Shown here piece after piece: positions 10,601 through 24,059 of a stretch of 64,000 nucleotides of DNA; position 1 is the first letter of the stretch; every line of letters starts with the position of its first letter. The notes under the pieces are model-generated. The model ran no database searches and had not been told where the DNA came from. It saw only the letters and a program-made list of their open reading frames with translations. A program made the position numbers and the translations under genes. Location of the stretch: NCBI RefSeq assembly GCF_003945595.2, contig NW_024104129.1:1302001-1366000 (forward strand), read 5' to 3'. This DNA comes from Pipra filicauda (taxonomy: Eukaryota; Chordata; Aves; Passeriformes; Pipridae).

Positions 10601-13600
10601 TTGGAAAAGCTCCTCCAAGGGAAGGCGGCATGAGCTCAGAGCAGTGCAGTGGGAGCAGACGTGGGCCTGTGCTGAATACAGTTGAGCTCCTACCCTGCTG
10701 CTTACTAGGAACTGAATGCAACATGAGGCATAGGGCCAAATCCTTCAGCCACCCAAGAAAAGTGATGTGTACTAGAATAGCAGTGTTGGCCTTTATGAAT
10801 GTTTTTAACGTAACTGTCCTCTGCAAAATCACACAGTTACTCACTTTTGAGTACTGTCTTCTAATTATACAATAATATGCTTTAAAGGTCAAATAGGACT
10901 TGCCAGTTATTTTTAAGATAATCATAATGCGGTTTTCTTCTGGATGTAATGTTGGTTTGTAAGTAGAGAGGTATTGTAATCCTTTCTCTGCTAAATAAAC
11001 ACAGATGAAATGTGAGATAGAAATAGAACCAAAGAGCAGTGACTGTCTTTTTTCACATGCTCTGATCATCAGACTGTAATCAGTCATCACTTTCAATCTG
11101 CTGCTATATTTAGGCTGAAAAATCTCCCTGGTCCTTCCGAGTTCACAGAGGTGTTTGTGTGTTGCTTGCACCCCTCCAAGCTCATGTCTCCCTGAGGCTG
11201 CTGGTGCTGGTGAGAGTGCCTGTGTGCCGAGGAGCCTGCCCTTCAGGAGCTGCTGTCCTCAGCAGTGCCTAGGGGATGGCTACTGCACCATCCCTTGCTC
11301 TTTGGTGTTTTGAGAAGTGTATGTGAACTCCGCTGCTGTGTGTTGCCTGCTCTTCAGTGGAGTTCTTTCTTAGTAATTCTTTTCCTGTTTCTTCATGGCT
11401 ATTTTTCTACATTTCACTTTAGGTACCTACCACTTTGAAGCTTTCTCGTCTTGAAGACTCTCACAGCTTTTATTTTGGTAGAAAAAAAGATGGGAAATCC
11501 AGCATGCAGGCAGCACATGAATGGAAAACTTGCTGCTTTTATTTTTTTTTTTTGTAAGATACTTGTCTGCTCTTAGCTGAGAGCTGCCAGACTGGAGGAG
11601 CCAGAGGGAATGTGAGGGATATATGGAAGCAGTTCCATTTGTTTAAAAAAGAAAATCAATTAAAGCATTTCTTAGTACATCTCCTTCCATTGATTCTAAT
11701 GATATCCTGGTAGTTCAGTATAAAAACAGAACTCCTGGAGTTTTTCAGGTGGGTGCATGCAGTGTTGAAACTCTTTCTACCCCATTCCTATTATCTAAAT
11801 TACAGCAGGAATTTGCAAAGATTCAGTCTCCTGATCTAGCAGCAACATGAGTGCTCTTTGCTTCAACTGATGTCACTGCTAAGAATGCATGTTATTTGGA
11901 TGTTGCAAATCACTGTGCCTTGGGATGTTGGTAATGAACTGGGAGGTAAGAAGGTGGAATAAAGTATTTTTGGAGGCTGGTAGCACTGAGCATTTTGTAA
12001 GGGTCCTGGTCTTACTAGTGACATTCTTTTAATGTACTAAATCAAAGATGGACTGTGATAGTGTGTTACACTACTGCACATGTGTAAGTACATCAGCAAT
12101 TAAAATGAAATTCAAAATTCCAGTGTGGAAGCAGAAACAATTTGTCTGTGTTTCAAAATAATTTATAGCTTCTTTAAATCCTGAACTGCAGGAAGTTTTA
12201 AGATATGGTAAATTGCATTCCATGAAAATGATGTGCGCTGTTGCTACATGGGCTTTCTATTTTGATTAAAAGGTTGGGTGGTTGTGGTTTTTAGAGGGAG
12301 ATGTGTCTGTGAATCCGTTTGAAAACTATAGGTGAAATAGCCAGTCTTGTAGTATTGAAATTTCAGAGCTAAATTCCATAAACCTGCAGCTGATCTTGAT
12401 GAAGCAGAAATTCTAAGACATTACAGCATGGCTGGAAATGTTTTGTAAGACTGGGTTACGAAGCAGCAGCACATCCATTAAATGAGCGTAGTGACTTCCA
12501 GAACACTGAAGGTATAGAAAACAACACTGACTTGCCATGCTGAGTCTCAACAGACTTTCCAAAATACCTCTAAGATACTTGAATACTTCAAAAATTGTGT
12601 CCTTAGACTTCAAAATAAAACTGGAATCCAAAACAGTGGAGATGAGCTATGATAAAACATATGGTCTTGTGTGTTTTCTGCTTCCAGTCACGTTAATTAT
12701 TTTTTGTCCTGGATATTAAGCCAGGTCAGTGTTGATATTATGAGGCTCTTGCTTTGGAGTATTTTTTCTGTGTTCATGGCATGGTATTTGCTGTTTTCCC
12801 TATACAGCCTATCATCATAGTAGGCCCTTGGGCAAAGCAACTATCCCCTTCTCCTGGCTGGTGTCTCATAATGATGTTGCAGAATGGGCAGGTTTTTTTG
12901 GGTTATGCTAAAAATAACACTATACACAGTATATAGCTAATAAAGCAGCTCATCAGTTTGAAACATAGCAGACGCTTTGAGAAAGAGCCACCTCAAAGAT
13001 CTCAGAATTAAATGAAGCATTTCAGTGTTGGTTGTTTCAGTGGTTTGCTTAATACAAGAACATTTCTGCTGTCAGGGAATTATTAATTTCTTTAGTGCGT
13101 TTTTAAGCCTTTAATTATATTAAAATATTAGCTGTCGTAATATTTGAAGCTTAAAGACCTTGTACATTCATCATACTTGTTGAAGGGAAAATTAAAATAA
13201 TTTTGGTATTGAGATATTGTAATTTTCCTGTATTCTTTGAGTAAATATGAGGCAGGTGGGATTCAATAAAAATAAATACAATTTGACACTTTTTGCTCTG
13301 TGCCAGGGGAATGCAGCCATTACAGTACACTAATTTAGGAAACCTGTGTTAGCATAATATATTTACTTGGTTCTCCTAGAATATTTTTTCTTTTTTCTCT
13401 CGAATTTCTCAGCTTTGAGTGGATGATGCTTTAAGGTGACCTAGTTATGTTGTTTGCAATCCTCATGATACAAACCTGATCCCACAAAAAATACAAATGC
13501 ATGTATCAACCTTTTTCCACAAAGACCTTTCATTTTCTTACAGTTAATAGTAAGTTTCCTCCCCAGCATTTGTCAAGTTGTAATGTGATCAGCAGCTTTT

Positions 13601-16600
13601 TCACTGTGGTGTTAGAACTTGCTGTTTTCCTCACAATTCCATAAAGAACAGGTAAGCTAACACTTTGTCTAAGTCCTAGAAAGAGAGTCCTAAAGTAGAA
13701 GAAAATTAAACAAAATAGTGCTCTTTAAATACCAGAAGATTTAGAAATAAAAACAGTCTTCACCTGTGTTATCATTTAAGCACTACCCTGAATGGGGCCA
13801 CAGGACCAAAGAGTGCACTTTCTCCAACAGTGGAGAGTCACAGGTCAGATTTCAAACCAGAAATTATTATTCTTAGAATATGGGGAGGAAGGCGAATTTC
13901 TTCACAGGCAGCAAATCTCTGCTGTCAAGCTTAGGCTAGAAGATGAAGTGGTTGCACAACTGTTTTCCACTGAAGGGTTCATGCCCCCTTTTGCCTTTAT
14001 GTGGTTTCATTACTAAGTCTCTGTTTTCTCACTATGTTCCCGGGAGCATTTTGGATTTGTTGGGTGTGTAGTGCCCTTCCCATAGGGATGCAAGAGGTAG
14101 GCTGTCTGCAGATGCTGAACATCACACCAGCCCCGTTTAGTGCTTAACTCTCCTCCTGAGGGCATAGATAGTCATGGAGATTAAGTGTTGCACCTAAGGT
14201 TGTAAATTAAAGGGAAAATTGGCTGGCTCTGTGATGAGGACTGAGCTCAAATGGACCTTGAGTCAGCTCAAGGCCCTTCAGTGAGACAATGAGTGGAAAG
14301 AACCTTTGCTGGTTTACCCAATGGTAGAGTTTGCAGGAGGTTTTACACCTGGACTGTGCTATCCTTTGATATGTGGTTCAGTTTCTTCTTCATGTCTTTT
14401 CTTCTTCACTGTCTCAGTTCAGACTGAATGCTGTTACGTGTTGGCTGTCATGGTTGGATGCTGTCCTGAGATGCCCATGACAGAATTGATCTCTCTAATA
14501 AAAGGTGCTTTGTAGTCCCTGGAAGTAGATGTGTTTTAGGACATCTCAAATCGGGTTCAAGAGCTGGTCATTTTGAAGATTTGAAAACCTCCATCCATAG
14601 ACTTGGTGCAAAGTACTCCATGTTGACTTATGAGTGGAGACTGAGGATGTCTGTGCTGGGGGTGAGGAAGGGAGACAGAAACCCAGCTAGGCATGGCTGC
14701 AGTGGATTGTCAGAGGGAAATTCTTCTGCTGCTGTTATCTCACTGGGAGATTACTTCAGACTGGGGAAGGAGAGGAAAGGCGGAGATTGTAAACAGGAGC
14801 CAACCTGGGACTTATTTAATCTTAAGCACCTGCTTTTTGGTAGATGTGAATTGCTTGGAGATAGGGTTGCAGACGTCTAAGCAAAAGGTTTTCGGTAAGA
14901 TTGTGAAATAATGGCATGGTTCTGTCTTAGAGATGCTGAGCACCCATCACAGGCTCAGGAAGTGCAGGGCTGTTTTCACAACATTCGATTATGTTAACAA
15001 AATAAAATTGTGGTCTCCTTTCCCTCCCTTTGGAGCTTCATTATGTGTCATATGAAAAGACCTAGAAAAGATGGTGAACGCAGCATATGGTTAACAGCAT
15101 AGCCTTTTAAAGCTCTGATCTTCAGTGCTATCTAAAAAGATAACAGTGAGGTGGTGAAGTAGCTACCCTGAGCCAGATGCTTATCAAAAAGTGGACTGCT
15201 CAGAATATTATAACCAAGCCCCTCTGTGGAAGGATCTCCGTTGGATTTGAGAATCTGCACCCCAACACACGCAATCACTACCCTACCTACTTTCTGGGGA
15301 ACATGTTTTCTCCTTAGGCAATAATGACATGAAAGAAATGCAGTATGTGGCATACAGGACAGGCTGTTCCCAGCAATCCTATTTGAGTGTTATAAAGCTG
15401 AGGTCTTTGAGGGCACCAGCTCTTCCTGGAGGTGCGTCAGAGTATTTTTAAGTGGAATTCTGTAGGAAAAAACAAAACAAAACAAAAACACAAAAGAAAA
15501 AAAAAAGAACAAGTTAAAAGCTCTAAGTTGCTGGGTACTGCATGTCAGGAAGGGGGTGCGGGCAGGACTGAGTGTGCTGATAGCATCCCTGTGGAGGAAG
15601 GGTGGGGAAGATGTAATTTTTAGAGGCTTCCTCATTCTGTGGAAGTACCAGTGAAGGAATCTTCCCTTAGGAACAAGGTTCATCCTGTAAACCTGTGCTG
15701 CCTGCAAGTCCCTGTTGTCTTTCGAAACATATCCTTGAGCCTGTTTCATTATGCAAGAGACTGTTTGTCTGACAGCCTTTGTGCAGCGTTTGGTTTTTTT
15801 TCTTCCCTGAAATTGTGTAGGATGTTGTGTGGTGAACTCTTATGCTCTGTGCTGTTATGAATTGGAAAGGGATCTTTTGGTGAAAGGAGCAGGATTTAAA
15901 TTGATGGCATAACACCCCCCTGCCGATCCTGTGAGCCTTGCTGCCCCTGGAGGAGATGGGTAGTTTTGAGTTCAGAACAAGTCCTCACACCAAGCTGCAA
16001 ATCATGTGCTAGGGGTTTCATTAGCTGCCTTTGCTGTCTCACTGGTTCCCTGATGGCAGCCTACTTCTGCATTATTTAGGAGAGATTCCCTTAGTTTAAA
16101 AAAAAAAAATCAAGTAGCAAAAGATAACTGTTTCCAATGTCAAGCTTCCTTTTTTTTTTTTTTTTCTCCTTGTGACTGTAATTGTGTTCATGCTCTTCTC
16201 ATCTTTATGATGGGGTGTGAGCAACTGACCTTGATTAAATGACTTGTGAATTATTGGCCACATAGGAGCAATCCCTGGTCTACTGGGCAGTCAATGGCAT
16301 GAGTGCCTCTACCTAGGGAAAGACATTCCTGGCCTCAGTCAGAGTAATGTTGAAATATGAGATAACACTACTTGAATGCCTTCAGTTTTTATGGGTAGGG
16401 GAAATATTGTGAGGCACCTTTAGAAATTGCCATTTTATATTTTACTTGCAATTATTATAAAATGGAAATTCAGGTGGCGGTGACAGTTGTTTCTTGGTCT
16501 CTGGAATCTGCATAGAATCTGTAAATCTGGATCATCTTATTTGATCCAGCCTGAGTGGATGGTGTACCGGGGAGTGTCCATAGTAGGATGGCTCCTTCAG

Positions 16601-19600
16601 TCTCCTCCCAACGCAGCTGTCATATGGGGAGTCTTGCTGTGTGAAAATTGTGGGTCTGGTCTGCAAGTTAGTGTTCCCAAAATGGTTACGGTGGCTCAGC
16701 TGTGGTTCAGGTGTTATTTCTTATACAGATGGCTTTGGGAACAGACTAGAAGCAACTGCTTTCATTGATTCAGGCACAGACTCCTTTACTACTGATGGCC
16801 TATTCAGTACAGTGGAGATATTTTCCTTTGAAAAACTCAGACTATCAGTTGATATCTCTGCTTTTAATGTTTCTGATTTATTTTTTTTTCTCTTGTCTTA
16901 TGAGCTTAGAGCCCTCTGAATAATTCCATTGATTTTGGTATGGAAATTGTGTTTTCTTTTGGAGACCAGGTGTGAATGCTGGGTTCTTACAGCCCTGGCT
17001 TCAGTGTCAAAAGGCAGGATAGCAGTTTGCCAGTAGTCCCTAAGCTCTACAGGGAGGAATAATGTGAATCAGTTGGAAAAAAGTGTAGGACACGCAACAA
17101 AGCCAGAGATGGTGCTAACTCAGGAGATTACATTGAAGAATCTTCTGGAAGATGTTTAATTGATTAGGTTTTGTTACATTACTGAAGAGCAAAGTCTGAA
17201 TGCAGTCAAGTAATGAATGGCATATTGATAAGAAACTCAGAGTGGTATTGTTTTTCATGGGTTTCCCTGACGGTTTCTATGGGGACAAAGACGCATTTCC
17301 CGTCCGAGTGCTGCTGCTGCCCTCTGATTGCACTTCTGTGGTTTCATTCACCAGTAATGGGAAAGCATTCATAGGCAGAATAGCTTCCCCTTTTTAAATA
17401 GCCATGATTCAGGGTTGTATTTTTTTTTAATGCATTAGACTAATGCAGTGTTTTATCAATGATCTGATAGATGCATAATGCTCTTTTTCCAAGTGCTTAT
17501 TCAGGGTCTGCATTAAAACTTGAAATTATGTACTATAATTACGTAAGCCTTGACAGAAGTCTTTGTTGCCCTACAGTATGTGTACAAAGTGATTCTCATC
17601 CGGCTGTAGCAGTAGCTTACATTTGAATTTAAGGGATTAATTTTGTTGCAACTGTTTGTCGGACTCAAATGCTGGTGCTTTTGGAAAACCTTTTTTCTTG
17701 TAGGGGTCATTCAGTTGACTAATACGAGTTAATTATTTAGAGAATTAGGGTTTTTTAGAGAAGTCACTTTAAAAAAGAATTATTTTTGTTTGCCCTTTTT
17801 CTGTGCTGTGATGGGAGGCACTTCAAAGGTGATTGTGATTTCACATCTTCATGTTTGGTTTTGTCTGTCCCTTGCCTAGCAAATGTCAAATTTAGCATTG
17901 TCTGGTTAATCTACAATTGGATGCACTCTGCACCCTTTGCTGTGGAGGTTCTTATTCTCAGAATCTACTTGCAGTTTTCAGGGTCTGTTTGTTGTTGTTG
18001 GCTTTTATTCTTTTCCCTGGGTATTTGATTTCAGTGCTTCCTCTGAGGGAGAGCATGTGGGGGAGAGAGAGATTGCATCTCATTCAGCATGTCTCTACAT
18101 TTCTGTGTATTTAGACTTCAGAATCTCCTCTTTCCCATTCCCTTCCACACTCCCCCTGCTCCCCCCTCTGTTCTTAAAAAGAAAAAAAAAAAAAAGCTCT
18201 CTGGCTTGTAGAAAACAGCTCTTTTAGGTAATACTTGAAGTGTGGAGGAAGGGAAGGCCAGCCAGAGCTGGAAGCTGTTTCTCACAGAGATGGGTGCTGC
18301 ACAGTGGGAAGTAGCAGCTCCTGAACCAGGCTGCTCCTTTTTGATTGCCTGAAAAAATGTGAAATGAGTGTTAAGAGGGTGGTGAGCCTTGCCATTTACA
18401 CCTGCACGATGCCCAGTTGTAGTACCGTACAGAGTGTTCCTCATGCGAGGCTGAAGTGGGTGAAGTTGTCTGTCGCTGGTGAAAAAGGGGAAAATGGGCT
18501 GGAGTTGCAGTGCTGGCTGGTGGTGAGGGGTGCTGGCAGAGATGAGCCACGGCCCTTGTCAGAACCATCTTGGGAGTGCTTTCAGTTACCAGCTGTGCCA
18601 AGCTGGCGAGCCACGGTGCCGGCCGGCACTTCCCGTACTCCTGTGCTCTCCTTGCTGTAAGGATGGCAAACCTAATGCAAAGACACTGGACCTTACAAAT
18701 GAAACTCTGGATACCCGAGTTGCTTCTGGGTGTAATTGGGAAGGGAGAAAGTCACACTGATGCCGTGCACTTGGCATTATGTGCTCAGGAGATGCAGGCC
18801 CTGCAGTTTGTGAGGGAGATGCGTGCTCAGTGCCGTACTTGTGCTGGTTGCAGAGGAGCCATTTCACCACTTTCACCTTACGCACAAGGGTGTTTCTGGG
18901 TGAGGGTTTGGGGTCTGAGGATGAGGAGTGAAGGTTTTGTTTTTGTTTAATTTGAGACCTTTTGTTTCCTCAAAGCCTGTCAGCTTGGCAGGATGAAAAA
19001 CCTGGTTTGAGTATTTTCTTCATTTGGCTACAGCTTACTGAGGAGCAGGCAGATAACGGCCAGCTGTTGTTCCATTTGCTTGCTTAAACAAAACCTGCTG
19101 TAGCATGCGTGGAGGCTGCAGCACCTTGCAAGGAAAGCAAGATGAGGCTATGGCTTTTGTGTGCTGCTTCTTTTTTATTATCAACAAATTATTTCTCCTC
19201 TCGGAGAAAAGATGAATTTTTTGACACACCTTACAATCTGCTCTCTGTGGTTCTGTACCATGTCCATTGTAAAAAATGAGAGATTAGGGAATTCCTATAA
19301 TTTTATATAATATAAAAGCTTCTCATTGAACTGTTTTTCTAAATTCTTTGGCAACTCCCAGAAATGTAAAACAGGATAGGAAAGTAAACAGCATTTCCCT
19401 GCGCTGTTGACATGGGAATGGCAGAGGAGCAAGTGTGTGTGGGGGTGAACTCCCTCTTGGAAGTTGTTTATAAATAGCGTGCTCTGCCCTGCTCCCTGTG
19501 TGTGTTCTGCTTCTGTTAGTTAGCAGGAGTGAGTTGATGCTTTCCTGTCTGGCAGTTCAGTGACTTAATGCATGTTTGAGTAGCTGGCCTCACTGTTTTA

Positions 19601-22195
19601 TTGCTACACATGCTTTTCTATGGAAAAACTGAGGTGGGCAATGCAAGTGGAACCACAGCTCATGTCCCTGTCTTCCCTTTCATTTCCTCCTCTCTGTTCT
19701 CTGCCCTCCTTGGCATGTTTTTTTCCTTTGGGCGTTTCTCCTTGCTGCTCTCCCTATGCTGTGCAGGTGCAGGAACATGTCGAAGCTGAGCATCCTGAAA
19801 GGACTCTTCTCTAGTCAGTCTCCTGTTGTGGACCCTCTGAGCTCTGTACAGAGGGAAATTGCTGTGGTCTTGGTAATTGTAGTTAAGATTCTCCTTGCAG
19901 CCAGCTTCCTGTGTGAGGCATTGCTCCTGTAAAGTATTGTTTGAGTGCTAATGAGGGGATTGTCCACGGCCAGAAGTGCTGTTAGACTGGCAGTAGGTAA
20001 TTAATGAGGAAGCAGGTGTGTTGAGCAAAGCCCATCAGCATCGAACTGGAGGAGCAAACACTGCCCTGACACACTGTGCTTGGGAGCCAGGTATTCTGAA
20101 TTTTGTATTAATGACTCCTCATTTGGGGCATGTTGCCAGAGGGGCTTTCACCTCTGCTAGTAAACGTCTCTAGCTGTTGAAAAGGTCCAAGTGTCATTAT
20201 GAGAGTTTATGGCACAGTTGCCTCTGGAGTACTCCATGAAGTAAAATGCTTTTCTGTTGGTTCAAAGAAGATAGGGCTGAGCTGCCCTGGAACAGGGCAA
20301 AGCTCTAAGGCAAAGCTGGCTGAGATGTCTTTTGGAGCTCAAGTCTAAGCAATCTTGTCTTCAGTGAACATTTAAGAAACAGGGCTCTCCTTGTTTGTTT
20401 TAGTGCCAGTTAAATGATGTGCTTTAGTCAAGAGACACGAGTTGTGCTTTCTGGAATGAAGTTCAGTCCTTGCCTGTGAATGTCTGTGGTATGGAAACAT
20501 GGCCATGACACAGGGCTAAGGCTGATTGTAACAGACCAGTGGGGTTGAGGGATGAGGACAGTAATACCCAAAGTTGAGTTGCAATTCCAAGTTATTGAAA
20601 AGAAAGCCTGCACTGCTCTTAGGTCACTCTGCCATCCAGAGGCACTGGACAAGCCCTGTTGCATTGTAGTGATTCTGTTCTCAAAACCATCCACTGCTAG
20701 CAAATAGTCTAAAGGGTAATTGGTAATCCTTTGGATGCCTCCAACGGGGACAGATTTTTAAGTATAGATGGAGACCCCAGCAGTGAGAATTGAAAGGAAA
20801 GAAAGGTTATGTTCATCTAGTGCTATGACAAGCAGCTCTGCATCACTTTTTCTGCTGCTGTGAGATATCCATAAGGGAAGAAAATTGTCTTGCAGAGATA
20901 ATTACTGCAGCACAATGACGAGTTCACAGTGCTTTGCAGGCAGCAGTTTGACATCTAGATAAGGCATGCCTGTCATCTCCTTGCAAGTCCTCTGCTAGCT
21001 TCTCTGTTCATTCCAACATGAGGAGCTCTTCTGATTTGGCTGGATAGATAAGGTTGCTGTTAGTCTTGGCAGCGTTCAGGTCACCTGATCTCCCTTTGCC
21101 CAGAGGTCTCTTTGGGGAGACTGTAATCTGTTAAAATTGCTGTTCCTTAATGCTGAGATAAAGAAAAATGTTGATTGGTTAGAGGTATCATTTAGGGTCA
21201 GAGTGACCATTTTATTCCTGTTAAACCTTGTGGAATTACAGGTGCAGGGAGCAGTTTGCCAGCATGAAGGTATCAAAATAATCCTGTGTAGTTAGGGCTG
21301 GTTTTGTATTTGGGCATGACTCCTGCATGGGTGCATTAGAGTGCAGCCAACACAGAAGAAGTCTTAAGGTTTCTATCTCCTTTTGGAAATCACATCTATT
21401 TAAAATTAACCAAAGGCATGAATACGGCAGTTCCTTTCATCTTCTTAAGACGTTGTTAATGAGTTTACTGGACATAAATGTATTTGAAATCTTGTACCTG
21501 TATGTGTGGCAGTATTACCTATATGTCTCTAATATCTCTAACCAGTATGGAAGAGATGGTATCAATTATTTGTAACAACTGCTGCGAGTGGGATTTTAAA
21601 CTGATTCACTTCTGTGGTTGTTGAATTTTGTAGAATATGACTATTGTAACCATGTAATTGCAACAGCCAGGAATTTGTGTTTGGTGTTTGCTTACCTTGA
21701 TGGTTTGGTTTTCTTTTTGCCCGCAGGACTAGAGTGAAATTGGAAAGCCTAGAAGATGCTTATATTTTAAGAGGAAATGATGACTCTCTTTCTGATAAGC
21801 ATGGATGCCCAGCCTATGTGAGTCCAGAGATCTTGAACACAAATGGCAGCTACTCTGGCAAAGCAGCGGACGTATGGAGTCTAGGTGTCATGCTTTATAC
21901 CATGCTAGTTGGACGCTATCCTTTCCATGACATTGAGCCTAGTTCCCTCTTCAGCAAGATCCGTCGTGGGCAGTTTAACATTCCAGAAACTCTATCCCCC
22001 AAGGCAAAATGCCTCATACGTAGCATACTGCGTCGGGAGCCATCAGAAAGGCTGACTTCACAGGAAATTCTGGACCATCCGTGGTTTTCTACAGATTTTA
22101 ATGTATCAAATTCAGGATATGGTGCTAAGGAAGTATCAGATCAACTGGTGCCTGATGTCAACATGGAAGAAGACTTGGACCCATTCTTTAACTGA
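4341..22195 (+). CDS. TRIB2: TRIB2, Tribbles pseudokinase 2 (join of three exons)
   Basis: Join 4341-4610, 8598-8890, 21727-22195: 1032 bases, 343 codons plus TGA, the length I recall for mammalian TRIB2. TRIB2 is an adaptor pseudokinase that presents substrates such as C/EBP-alpha to the COP1 ubiquitin ligase and modulates MEK and AKT signalling. Order in the protein: a Ser/Pro-rich N-terminal part (about 1-57); a kinase-like domain (about 58-308) with the beta-3 lysine K90, a catalytic-loop motif LRDLKLRKF (173-181) and S195-L196-E197 where active kinases have DFG, the Tribbles hallmark; then a C-terminal tail with a MEK-binding-type segment ILDHPWF (302-308) and the COP1-binding motif DQLVPD (326-331). 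All key motifs are intact. The start was chosen because [15 protein letters not shown] matches the family N terminus, although its Kozak context is weak (C at -3, A at +4). Confidence 0.97.
4611..8597 (+). other. TRIB2: TRIB2 intron 1
   Basis: A 3987-base intron with GT at 4611-4612 and AG at 8596-8597. No coding exon, RNA gene or clear transposon was recognised. The first few hundred bases are still moderately GC-rich, the rest AT-leaning. A local GC-rich stretch at about 7010-7085 has short inverted repeats but no identifiable function. Confidence 0.9.
8598..8890 (+). CDS. TRIB2: TRIB2 coding exon 2 (residues 91-188)
   Basis: Acceptor TTCTGCAG ends at 8597 and donor GTAAGA begins at 8891. 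It starts in phase 0 with VFDI and ends two bases into the R188 codon. It encodes the alpha-C region, shortened in Tribbles proteins, the hinge (around [14 protein letters not shown], 127-140) and the catalytic-loop motif LRDLKLRKF. Cysteines C96 and C104, known as reactive in human TRIB2, are kept. Residues L100 and K111 differ from the serines I recall in mammals. Confidence 0.96.
9783..9800 (+). repeat. A18 homopolymer
   Basis: Eighteen consecutive adenines inside intron 2. No retroposon body or flanking target duplication was recognised. Confidence 0.9.
14155..14250 (-). mobile_element. Possible MIR relic (weak)
   Basis: Read on the plus strand, CTGAGGGCATAGA, then GAGATTAAGTG and CACCTAAGGTTG, resembles the reverse complement of the MIR core (the GAGGTTAAGTGACTTGCCCAAGG region) with many mismatches. 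The order of matches is right but identity is low. Chance similarity is possible. Confidence 0.3.
16150..16165 (+). repeat. T16 homopolymer
   Basis: Sixteen consecutive thymines in intron 2, about 5.6 kb before exon 3. Simple sequence. Confidence 0.9.
21727..22195 (+). CDS. TRIB2: TRIB2 coding exon 3 (residues 188-343) and stop
   Basis: Acceptor CCCGCAG ends at 21726, and the first base completes the R188 codon. It encodes the SLE motif that replaces DFG (195-197), the APE-like segment (CPAYVSPEI, 215-223), the DVWSLGV helix (236-242), the HPWF end of the pseudokinase fold, and the tail carrying the COP1-binding DQLVPD. It ends in DPFFN and TGA at 22193-22195. No frameshift or premature stop. 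Confidence 0.97.
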
Positions 22196-23111
22196 GCACA
22201 AAGACTGGTGTTCAGAAGGTACACAACCTGGAGATGGACACATGAAGGAGCCCTTCCTGACCGCATTAAATCACATCCTGCATCAGCCTAGCTTGGTAGC
22301 AAAAGACACTCAGAGGTCCTTGGGTTGAGAAGGAACCTCCACAAGGAGCTAATATAACAAATGTAGCATGGGGACAGATTGGGGGGGCGGGGGGAGCTTG
22401 CTATCAGGTTAGATTGATTTGGAGGAGAAAAGGCAGCATGGAGCAATTGTAGCTTCTCACCTTTTTGGAGCCAAGGAGACTGCACATGCCAATTTTGGTG
22501 CAGCTGTATCACTCCTGTTTCTGTTCCATTAAAAACAGTGGTAACTCACGACAAATAGAAACTTTTTTGCCTCAGCTCACATCTTGGCATCGCACTGTTA
22601 GATATTTAACTTCAGCCATTATTCAGGGAAAGTACAATTGGCTAACATTTTTTTTTAATCAGATGTCTAATAATTAATGGGATTAATATAAGAAAAAAAT
22701 TAGGTGCACAAAGACGGACATGAAAAGTGGGTGCTAAAAACAAACAAAATTTCAGTTCATGTCTCTTGATAGCTATTTTCAACTCATTTCTTCTAAATAA
22801 ACTACTTAATATTCTTGTCAGGAAATGACATTTTAATGCTTTGTTCCCTTAAGGGGAAGTTACTGTCATTTAACAGGCTGTTCTGTTTTGTGTCAAATGG
22901 TTTGTTGCAGGAAGCTATTATAACTCGAACTTCCAGATGCATTACTGCTATAATGGGGGGGGGAAGAAGAAAACTGTATAATTTTTTTTTTTTTAAAGAT
23001 ATGAGATACTGGCTTCCATATCTGCCATGCTGCACGTGTATGACTAGAGAGGGCAGAAAGCCCTTAACCGTGTCTTTGAGAACCAATCTCTTGTTTCCTG
23101 ACTGGCCCACA

Positions 23112-23119
23112 TGTAAATA
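23112..23119 (+). promoter_or_regulatory. Pumilio response element in TRIB2 3' UTR
   Basis: TGTAAATA matches the Pumilio consensus UGUANAUA on the sense strand of the 3' UTR. Pumilio proteins bind such sites and reduce mRNA stability or translation. A single 8-mer can occur by chance; occupancy is not shown. Confidence 0.4.
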
Positions 23120-24049
23120 GAGGGCTCTTTATTATTGAAGAAGAGTATTGTGGGTTTTTTCTTTGAATTCCTTTCAACTTTGGAAAAGAATTGTTTGGTT
23201 TTGATTTTTGTTTATGTCCAGACTAAGAAATAAGAGGGTATTAATAAGCTGAACATTTATATTACAGATATTCCTCTTGAAACATACACAGTAATATGCA
23301 CCTTTTGTATTGTCAAGACTTATACTATTTATTGAAGAAAATGTCACAGTAGTGATGTATTAAGCCAGTACTTCAATTACGGGTTGACTTGGGATGACAT
23401 GTTACATGCTGTAGTTAACACACTTCTTTTCTGTTCAGGTATTTCTGTCCCTAAATAACTTTTTATTTAGCTTCTTTTTTTTTTTTTTTCTAGATAGCTT
23501 TATTTGATTTAGACTGGCAAATGTTTTTATTACTGCTTTTATATTGCTGTATGATACTGAAATCTCTTGGCATAAATATTTGTGTTTCCAGTACCTCAGT
23601 TGTTCTGATATTACTGCCTGTATACGTTTTGTGAAGTGGTCATGTTTTTTGGGTAGGTACATGTGGACTCTGTAGTATGTAAATGTTACTTGAATTTGTG
23701 CTTAATTATAGTATGTGGCATGTGCGTACAGCTACTTGGCATTTGACGTATGGATGCTATTTGCCTGCCTTGCAGGAAAGTTATGGTCCCACTCTCAAGA
23801 GGATGTTTCACAGTTCTTTATCAAGAGACAAAGCTAGCTGCAGCTGACCTGCCTTGGTTCTATTTTGGTAACTAAGAATATAAAGGAGTAATGTTTTTAC
23901 ACTCTGAAGATGGTGCTGTGTCAAGAAGGACTTTTTTTTACTTTGTAAGTACCTTATAGGAGGAAAGATTGGTGATGTGCATGGTGGGGTTTTACTGCCT
24001 CTGGTGCTTTGTCATGTATTTGGTTTAATGTTTTTGTCCTAATCTCTTC

Positions 24050-24059
24050 AATAAATAAA
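24050..24059 (+). terminator. TRIB2: Overlapping poly(A) signals AATAAATAAA
   Basis: Two overlapping canonical AATAAA hexamers (24050-24055 and 24054-24059) lie in AT-rich sequence about 1.86 kb after the stop codon, followed by G/T-containing sequence (from about 24088). This is the best candidate for the main 3' end of TRIB2 mRNA. Confidence 0.75.

Larger units (their letters stand above)
8891..21726 (+). other. TRIB2: TRIB2 intron 2
   Basis: A 12836-base intron with donor GTAAGA and acceptor CCCGCAG. Mostly unique noncoding sequence with simple-sequence tracts: T/A-rich 9468-9498, A18 at 9783-9800, a CAAAA-type run near 15466-15510, T16 at 16150-16165 and A14 at 18182-18195. A weak MIR-like segment lies near 14155-14250. 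The AT-rich stretch 13080-13290, with several TAATTA-like motifs, looks like possible conserved noncoding sequence, but this cannot be tested here. A long antisense stop-free frame at 10443-11171 is reported as a finding. Confidence 0.9.
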
